From: Anastrepha obliqua
Lineage: Eukaryota; Arthropoda; Insecta; Diptera; Tephritidae
Assembly: GCF_027943255.1 (NCBI RefSeq)
Contig: NC_072896.1
Coordinates: forward strand, 3,162,001 to 3,226,000
Direction: 5' to 3'
Length of the DNA: 64,000 nucleotides
The translations under genes were made by a program, and so were the position numbers. Below the pieces are notes generated by a model. That model searched no databases. It had not been told where the DNA came from and worked only from the letters and a program-made list of their open reading frames with translations. Positions 56,054 through 64,000 of the stretch are shown in pieces (position 1 is the first letter of the stretch; each line of letters starts with the position of its first letter).

Positions 56054-57327
56054 ATAGGACTATGAATAAGTTCGTGCGGTTTTACAACAGATGGCGTAAC
56101 TTGATTATTATTCCATCGATCCACATTTCCAAACATTCATTGGAGAGCTACTGTCGTAAGGCACAAACGTCAGTATAAGTTTTTTATTTGAAGCGTAAAC
56201 AACAATATTTTTACCACACTTGAAAATGTCGAATTTCGTGCCAAATAATGTGTTTTTGCGGGGAATTTTTTAATATGAAGAAAAAAGCAGCCGAAAGTCA
56301 TCGTATCTTGGTGGAAGTTTATGGTGAGCATGCTCTAGCTGAGCGAACGTGCCAGAAGTGGTTTGCACGCTTTAAAAGTGGTGATTTTGGCTTGGAAGAC
56401 GAAGAACGCGAGGGTGCGCCGCCAAAGTTCATGGATACCGAATTGGAGGAATTGCTCGATCAAGATCCGGCTCAAACGCAAGAAGAGGTTGCAAAAACTT
56501 TGGGAGTTGATCAATCAACCATTTCCAAACGTTTAAAAGCCATGGGAATGATCCGAAAGGTAGGCCATTGGGTGCCGTATGAATTGAAGCCAAGAGACGT
56601 TGAACGCCGTTTTATGGCATGCGAACAACTGCTTCAACAGCACAAAAGAAAGGGTTTTTTGCATCGAATTGTGACTGGCGATGAAAAGTGGGTCCATTAC
56701 GACAATCCAAAACGTCGGGCAACGTATGGATACCCTGGCCATGCTTCAACATCGACGTCGGCGCAGAATATTCATGGCCTGAAGGTTATGCTGTGTATCT
56801 GGTGGGACCAGCTGGGTGTTGTGTATTATGAGCTACTGAAACCGAATGAAACGATTACGGGGGATGTCTACCGACGACAATTGATGCGTTTGAGCCGAGC
56901 ACTGCGAGAAAAACGGCCGCAATACGCCGATAGACACGACAAAGTTATTTTGCAACATGACAATGCTCGGCCACATGTTGCACAAGTGGTCAAAACATAC
57001 TTAGAAACGCTCAAATGGGATGTCCTACCCCACCCGCCGTATAGTCCAGACCTTGCGCCATCCGATTACTATCTCTTCCGATCGATGCAACATGGCCTGG
57101 CTGACCAGCACTTCCGTAATTACGATGAAGTCAAAAAATGGATCGATTCGTGGATTGCGGCAAAACCGACCGAATTTTTCACAAAGGGAATCCGTGAATT
57201 GCCAGAAAGATGGGAAAAAGTAGTAGTAAGCGATGGACAATACTTTGAATATTAAATTTGTAACCATTTTACGTCAATAAAGTTTCAAATTTCGAAAAAA
57301 ACCGCACGAACTTATTCATAGTCCTAT
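56054..57327 (+). mobile_element. Mariner element, copy 2
   Basis: The terminal inverted repeats (ATAGGACTATGAATAAGTTC then GTGCGG) are perfect, with TA on both sides (56052-56053, 57328-57329). The 1274-bp element differs from copy 1 mainly by an 11-bp deletion in the N-terminal codons, one A in the 3' run and a few substitutions. Confidence 0.93.
56248..57255 (+). pseudogene. Mariner transposase, N-terminus frameshifted
   Basis: The original ATG at 56226 reads only 15 codons before a stop, because 11 bp are missing compared with copy 1. The frame is open again from an ATG at 56248, which adds a novel MCFCGEFFN leader, or from the in-frame ATG at 56275 (MKKKAAESHRILVEVYGEHA). It then runs to the normal end with all three catalytic D residues (TGDEKW, QHDNARPH, APSDYYL). 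One change, QRHKRK to QQHKRK, is visible. Loss of the first 20 residues of the DNA-binding domain probably inactivates it, though a shortened protein could be made. Confidence 0.88.
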
Positions 57328-57329
57328 TA

Positions 57330-60300
57330 CTATTTTAATGTAGGTATATGCATACAGTTTATACCAATTTTGAAAAAAATTAAAAATAATAAAAAATAAT
57401 TTTAATGAAAATCAGAGAAAATATGGCCGTTTACAGGTATCCTCAAAAACACATTAAAGAATAGAAATTTCGTGCATTCGTTATATGGAGAAAGTCTGCA
57501 AAACCGTGAAAGGCAAGAATTGTCAAAAATCGTTGAGCGAATTCAAACTGCCATGGACAATATTGAATGAACTACCAAATAGCATTTTTAGAAAAAATTC
57601 TGACTATTCTGATTTTGATAGTTTGGTAGACATATTTTTTTTTTTTGAATATTTTGCAAGGTAAGGCTTTTGTTTTAGTATGAACTACCTTTTAAAAACA
57701 AAAAAAAAAAACAAACAGGGAAAATTAAAAGACTACCCAGAATGACATAAAAATGATAACGACAAAGGCCTAGGTTCAACAGTGAAGGCAAACGGATAGA
57801 TGAAGCTGATGATGGAAAAAATAATTAGGAATTTATAAAATGTCATGCTGCTATTATTGTGAACACTGAGTTATATGGGCACATAAGCAGAACAAGTAAT
57901 TTGCGGTTATCGTGAGTTGAGTTCATGCATTAAGGCTTAGTATATTTAATTGTTCTCTCCTCTTACTCATTCGTATTCGCTCTAACTGGGTTGCGCTCGG
58001 AAAACGGATATTTCGGTCGAATGATAGGGATAGCAGGCTCTTTGCCGAAAGGCACGGCGAGTGGTTTTGTTAACGGGTTAAAGAGATAGCAGCATCATTG
58101 AAAATGGTATTGAGTCTTTTAAGGATTCTATTTAGAAAATGTAAATAATTAAAAAAAAGTGATTAGTTCTCTTGTTATATGGAAAACTTCACAGATAGCC
58201 CTCGTGTGTGTGACTAAATGTAGCTGCTTAACAGTTGAAGTGTGAATGAAGCAGCCACAGATGCTGGTGATAATGAAGTTATTAATGTAAACTTTAAAGG
58301 CAGTGTGCGTTTAACGATCTTCACGTGCGTGTTTGTATGTGCATTTTTGTATCTATGTGTGTGCATTTGGCGATTATTCATAATAATTTTGCTGCTGAAT
58401 TTATTTTTTCCTTATTCTTTGATTATAACTGGATATAGCTTTGATGATATCTATTACTCGGAAAAGTTCAATGGATTATTCTCCATTGAACTATGGCGCT
58501 TGAATCAAAATGATGATAATTGGCATGGCAATGAGTCGAAGACCAAAGGCAAAGCTGGCAAAACCGTAGTCTGTTCGCTTATACTTAGTAAATATTGCGT
58601 GTTTTACGTATTAAAATTTTTACTAGAGTGATACAAAATTGGACTCAAATGCCTAAACTTCATTTGTATTTTTTGTTAGCAATAATGAAATTATCATAGC
58701 ATCTTACGCTGACTTCTCAAATTTCGATTTACCAAAAACGTGACGTAAATTCAGGCAAGTTTGTTCAATAAAATTTCATTAATTATGTATCGAACAAAAT
58801 GTCGGCATTTTATGTGCAACATTTTGTTTTTTGCTTTTTCTGGGAAGTCATTAATTACTGAAGGTTGGTTCGAAAAAAACATACTAAGCAAAGCGTGAGC
58901 AAACTGTATTAGTCATGTGAATAGTACCGACATTTGATTAATAATTCCTTCTTTTAATAGAGCAAACATATTCTACTATGTATCTATTTAGGTGAATGTA
59001 CTCGTAGTAGCTATAATGAGAATATTTTCGACTTGGGAATAAATCTAAGAACTCCAATTGTGAAAAACATTAAATAACAATGTGCAATTTTTAATGATTA
59101 TGAATTTCCTGCTGCGAAATTGTATAAATTTATTTTATATGATTTGAAGTAGTCTACCTAGTAGATTTATTGAAATTCAGCTTTAAATCTAAGTATATTA
59201 TGCGTACTACTGCCGTTCTTTATCAAGCATTCAAAGGCTGATTAAGTAAGATTAAAAATTTGTATACTTAATCTTCAGCATATGAATTAAATTTCATCTA
59301 ATTTTAAGCATGCCAGCATTTAAGCATTTAAGCCTTTATGATTTTAATTTTTTGTTATTAAGCTTGATTTTGAAGTACCATGAAATCATTGATTACCACT
59401 GAACAAGTTCGTTGCTTAAGTCTTTTGATCAGATCGTTTGTATTAGGGAAGCCAATCTGTGCATCCCGTAATTGTAAGATTTTCAGGATTTTTAATTTTT
59501 TACGAAGCACGTGAAATATATTCAGAAATTTCCCTTTTACAGCAAAAAAGCAAAACTGACTTTAACTTTTTAAAATGTCTGGATATGCTTCAACGCTATT
59601 GTTGTTATTTTCTTTTAATATAAAAAGCAATGCACATATATATATATATATATAATAATATATGTATATACATGCTTATACGTAGGTAGAGGAGAAAGAC
59701 CAATAAGTTGAGAACGACGACGTATCGACATTTCGGCGTTTACTTCGCTCTATGAACTTCGCGTACAGACTTAGATTTTTCAAAGTACAAGACAATTGAA
59801 TGCGCTGGCGTTACTGAACAGTAATGTCAACACAGTTTGCTATTCTCAGCCGTCGAACCATAGTTTTCGATACCGATAGTTATCAGGCAGCTACAAAAGT
59901 ACCTGATAGTACAATCAAAGCCTCCGTGAACATCTTTTATTTATACATATCCATTACTAATCCATATAAAATTTCGAAGTGATTAATTTAAAACAAATTA
60001 GTGGGTGCCAACCCTGTTAGAAATGATTTAAATTTATCCCAAATACCTACCGCTCATTTGATGCTCTTATTTTAGTATTTAATTTACTCAAGCTAATGAC
60101 TCTTAATTAATAATTAATAATATATATACCTTTGTACACATTTTGACTGAAAGCCAACAGTGCGTATGAGTGACGCAGTAGTTCTTCATCTTTACGTTAT
60201 TATGCCAAGAAATAATTTGGGTACAACAATTTGTTAGGGCAAGAAAAATTGAAAGGCTAAAAATTTAAGGAAATTACCTCAATTAAGAAGCAATCAAGCA

Positions 60301-63055
60301 TTAAAACGTCAGAGTACTTACCACACATGTCACGGTCAACTGTTTTAATAATTATTTGGGGGGAAAACAACGAATTATAGTATAAATGAAAATTGCTAGA
60401 AAATTAGTACAAATCATTGACTAAGTGGACAAATTTTGTTGGTAATAAAAAAGTATTTAAACACAAAAACAGACTTAATAAGAATAGTGTTAAAGAATAT
60501 ATTAGAAAAAGTTTACCACACTGCATTGAATAGCTACGCAATAATTTATATGTATTTTTGTATGTGGCATTGGTTTGCTAGTAAAAGTGCAATATATTTC
60601 AAACCATTGCACTACTCAATTTTTATTTGCTTTTGCGTAAAAGTTTAACTCGATACTAAAAGATTCGAATACTCCGCTAAATTCAGTAGCTACTGGCGCT
60701 GGTGCCAACAATATTGTTAGCTCATTCAGTTTTCATGGGGACAGTTTCTTCATTTTATTTCTTCTTATTGTATGTATTTACTTCACTGCTTCTCTATGCC
60801 ACATATGTATACAATAATACATAACTGCTTGGTGGCGACACACGAATACATGCAAGAGTGTAGAAATATCTGAATAGCAAGACTCAGCATGATTACAACA
60901 CTAATAGTCCATCACTAAGGCCAGCGAGCGGTACGAATATTTGCGACAACCAACAACAACGGAACAGTTACATTTGTCAAATTGTTCTCCTTGTTATTTT
61001 TTTGTTGTTTTCATTTCGCAGTGACCTTCGACATTTGTTTTGAGTGGCTTTGGGTTTTTTGTTTTCTCTAATTCAGCTGCTACCAATACTATTGTTGCTG
61101 TTAACTGTTTTTCTACAGTTTTAATGTTTCTGCTTGCAATTGCCTTGGTTGATTGCTATTATCTGTAGTTTATGCGCATTATTACATTTAATTTGGTGTA
61201 ATTTTTTAATTTGAACTTAATGTTTTGCGCAGAAAAATGTAAAAGGTCAGCTATAAAGTGGGAAGAACAATATAAAGGAGAAAGAGAGGGAGAGAGAAAG
61301 AGGAGATTAAATTAAACTTGGCGCAGACAAAAAGTTAATAAAATATAAGAAAACAATTTAGGCTGAAATATGTATGCAATGAACTATGAGCCCTGTAGTG
61401 AATCCCTGCCACAAATACAAATTCTATGCTGTAATTCAAAGTGTTAATGGTCACTGAAGTTCCAAAACGTTAAAATTCCGCTGCCCATCATCGATAAAAA
61501 CTGAAGTCATACATATATTTAATACTGGTATTGATTTCAAAGAATACTTAATAGAAAATACCAATTTCCTGGGCGTAGACAATTAGATATTATAAGTTTG
61601 ATGCCTACAGTAGTAATCAGACCTTTTACATATATATGTACATTCAATTGGTATACTAGCCGATTTAGCATACAGTTTTTTTCTTAGTACGAAGCCGATT
61701 CAAATAATTTTACATCCTTTAAATCGCGGTAAAAATGTATTGATAAAATTATCTATACTTTTCCTCTAAATTTAAATAACGAAATGTACTCTTGAGAAAC
61801 ATTTTCATTTATTTATTTAGAAGAGAAAAAAGTATAAAACATGGGTTTTAAGGACATACAATTTATTCGAATATCTTTACCATTCAACTCTTCTGAGGCA
61901 GTTTCTCAAACAGTTATTGGATAAGGCTAAGCATAAAAAACTGGTCTTTTGCCCGCAAATTTTACATTTTCTTCGGAATCCTTCGCTTACGAAAATGAAG
62001 CAAACCTATATTGAAAGATGCTATTCTGCTGAAAAGCACCTATTTTACCCTTTCTTTTTGGGAATTCTCGCTTGCTTCTGCAATCTGCTCGGCTATTAAT
62101 AGCAAAGGCTCAAATTGAGCGTATGGTCAGATGGGATCAGCTCATTATGTATGATTAACTTCCAAACGCAAATGCCTTTGGGAAATTAGTCCGAGTTTTT
62201 CAATTGTTTTTGCCCGCTCACTGCAATCTGAGCACGGTCTTTTTCAACTGTCATTTTTGTATCTAATCAATTTTTTATCTTCAATTACCATCAGCTAAAA
62301 ATGGGTCCAGCTTGCTTCATTTCTTATTAAAATGATTCCTAATGGGTTTCTGATTAGTTTTCAGTTCCTGAGTAATGAAAAAGGGGAAATGCGATAACCG
62401 GAGTAATAATTTAGATATAAAAAGCTTTAGAAAGAAATTTTGAAAAATTCAAATAGCAAAGATTTTTGTTTGATCTTCTTCTTTTATTTTCCAAGTTTTT
62501 TTGGCTTAAACGCATTGAGATACCTGACGAGCACCTTAGTATATTTAAAAGCCATTTTGGCGTATTTCTGTTCGATTTTCTGTTTTCTTTACTAATCCCA
62601 ATGAAAAATATTGGAAAATAAGAACTCATACAATCAACAACTAGAACCTACATACAGCTATAGCACAACAAACTTTCATAAAAATTTCAAAATCTTCAAT
62701 CAGAACTTGAAGAAATATTTCGGGTATGCAGTTTTGCCGAACCGTATTTTTGTAGTTAAAGTGCAAGTATGAGATAGCTCAAGAATTGAGTTGAATTTTG
62801 ACAATTTTGTTTCACTGTTAGTCCTGCGCATTTTATTCAAATAACTAATATTCAAAAATTTTTTATATGAAAGAAAATACCCAATATCAAAAAAACATTT
62901 TTTTTTTCAAAAAATCAACGCAATTTTATATAATATATACTTTTTTATCTCAAATTCAATGGACTGTAAAGGGCATACTCGAAGTTTTTGTAGAGATTAA
63001 AAGGTTTTTAATTTTAATTATCATAATTGCAACTCTTCTTATTCCTCTTCATCAT
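57330..63055. other. AT-rich intergenic DNA
   Basis: No protein family recognised on either strand. A (TA)n tract lies at 59637-59667 and a GA-rich tract at about 61275-61305. The 129-codon ORF at 58242-58631 has hydrophobic stretches but no similarity that I know, and its codon makeup looks random. Confidence 0.5.
59637..59667. repeat. (TA)n microsatellite
   Basis: Short run of TA dinucleotides, nearly perfect. Confidence 0.8.
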
Positions 63056-63063
63056 CATTAGCA

Positions 63064-64000
63064 TTACAGTCTTGTGCAGACAGTTGCTTCCACAACTACG
63101 GTTCTCCACTCCGATCGATTCTCTACTACTGCTTTCCAGTTTGTGATACCCATTTTCTGCAGGTCGGCTGTGACCTCATCTACCCAGCGTTTGTTTGGTC
63201 TCCCTCGACATCTCCGTCCAATTGGTTTTGTATGGAACGCTATATTGGCAGCTCTCCATTTGGGCATTCGGTACATGTGCCCCAGCCATCTGATTCGTTG
63301 ACTTTTTATAAAGCGTATTGCGTTTCCATTACGTATCAATGTGTCTAGCTCATGATTGTATCTTATCCGATACGTTCCGTTATCTCGCCGGGAAGGACCA
63401 TATATTGTTCGCAGTATCTTTCTTTCAAACCTTAGTATTTGGTCCATGTCTTTTGTTTTAAGTACCCATACCTCACTGCTGTATGTTAGTATGGGTCTTA
63501 TAAGCGCTTTATACATTGCCATCTTTTGATCTCTTGATAGCAATCGGGACTTGAATAATTTTATGTGAGCAAAGAATGCTTTATTTGCCGCACTTACTCG
63601 GTCATTTATTGCCACGGAAGTGTCAGAATTACTGCTGATGAAAAAACCTAAGTATTTAAATTTGTCGACCTTCTGTATGCATTCACCATCTATTTCAATG
63701 TGTGCATCTTCACTCGGTTTCTTTGCGAAGTGCATATATTTCGTTTTATCTATGTTTACCCGTAGACCCACTTCTAAAGCTGTGTTTTTCAATCGCATAT
63801 AAATTTTCTTAAGCTCATGTTCATTCTGTGCAATCACGACAATGTCATCGGCATAAGCTAACACTTGCGAGCTGCAATTAAAAATCGAATTGCCACATTT
63901 CAGTTTGCATACTACCTCATGTAGTAATAAATTAAAAATAGTCGCTGATAGTGAATCGCCTTGTTTTACACCTGATGAAATGCTGAATTCGTTGGTAACA
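63064..64000 (-). CDS. RTE-like LINE reverse transcriptase, partial at the window edge
   Basis: The minus-strand frame enters from beyond 64000 and is open to a stop at 63064. FSISSGVKQGDSLSATIFNL is RT motif B, YADDIVVIAQNE is the catalytic YADD (motif C), and GLRVNIDKTKYMHF and VDKFKYLGFFISS are motifs D and E. The C-terminal part, IRWLGHMYRMP and GRRCRGRPNKRWVDEV, is typical of RTE/BovB-type and related LINEs. A short ATGATGATG-like tail follows the stop, as in RTE elements. No stop or frameshift is seen in 312 codons, so this may be a young copy; the endonuclease half would lie outside the window. Confidence 0.85.
   Translation of the reverse strand, partial: VTNEFSISSGVKQGDSLSATIFNLLLHEVVCKLKCGNSIFNCSSQVLAYADDIVVIAQNEHELKKIYMRLKNTALEVGLRVNIDKTKYMHFAKKPSEDAHIEIDGECIQKVDKFKYLGFFISSNSDTSVAINDRVSAANKAFFAHIKLFKSRLLSRDQKMAMYKALIRPILTYSSEVWVLKTKDMDQILRFERKILRTIYGPSRRDNGTYRIRYNHELDTLIRNGNAIRFIKSQRIRWLGHMYRMPKWRAANIAFHTKPIGRRCRGRPNKRWVDEVTADLQKMGITNWKAVVENRSEWRTVVVEATVCTRL

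Noticed and set aside
58242..58631. 129-codon ORF with hydrophobic segments
   Set aside because: No homology, no splice or promoter signals, and composition is like the surrounding AT-rich DNA.

Overview
The window looks like a gene-poor, AT-rich stretch of insect nuclear genome, most likely a higher dipteran. Four things point there: spliceosomal introns of 60-71 bp, abundant mariner/Tc1 elements, insect-type mitochondrial fragments that make sense only in the invertebrate mitochondrial code, and a Val/Pro-repeat cuticle-type gene with a TATA box and a TCAGT initiator. I cannot name the species. A tephritid-like fly is a guess. Only one host protein gene is clear.

Layout. 1-12.4 kb is a patchwork of dead transposons: Tc1/mariner remnants, two LINE fragments on the minus strand, a complete non-autonomous Helitron (3642-4900), a tRNA-derived SINE, a MITE-like element (8675-9134) and a Tc1-like element with long inverted repeats (10158-11780). 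12.4-21.9 kb is a nested stack. It holds two decayed mariners, a mitochondrial 16S rRNA fragment, and a mitochondrial ND1 fragment that appears to be split by a 7.1-kb composite insertion with an 8-bp target repeat. Inside that insertion are an intact mariner, a Merlin/ISXO2-type transposase gene with an intron, and a Tigger/pogo-like element. The Tigger element in turn holds another inverted-repeat insertion, an 18-copy minisatellite and Helitron sequence.

20.2-31.2 kb is a tandem duplication of about 5.48 kb. The two copies appear identical apart from one 5-bp unit in a TTATG array. Each copy carries Helitron sequence, about 97 TTATG repeats, the Tigger 3' end, the ND1 fragment, two broken copies of a chromokinesin (KIF4/Klp3A-like) motor gene and a forkhead (FoxK-like) exon fused to one kinesin copy. 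Introns are retained, so this arose from genomic DNA rather than from mRNA.

31.5-34.9 kb holds LINE and SINE debris. 36.5-42.4 kb holds the one convincing host gene, on the minus strand: a secreted Gly-rich Val/Pro-repeat protein. I propose that its first exon and promoter lie 4.4 kb upstream. From 42.5 kb on the sequence is mostly AT-rich noncoding DNA. It contains a Tc3-like pseudogene, a LINE RNase H fragment, a deleted Tc1/mariner copy, a second near-identical mariner (56054-57327, N-terminus broken) and an RTE-like LINE reverse transcriptase that runs off the right edge.

The genes do not form a pathway. The interest lies in the mobile-element stratigraphy and in the duplicated kinesin/FoxK/mitochondrial chimera.
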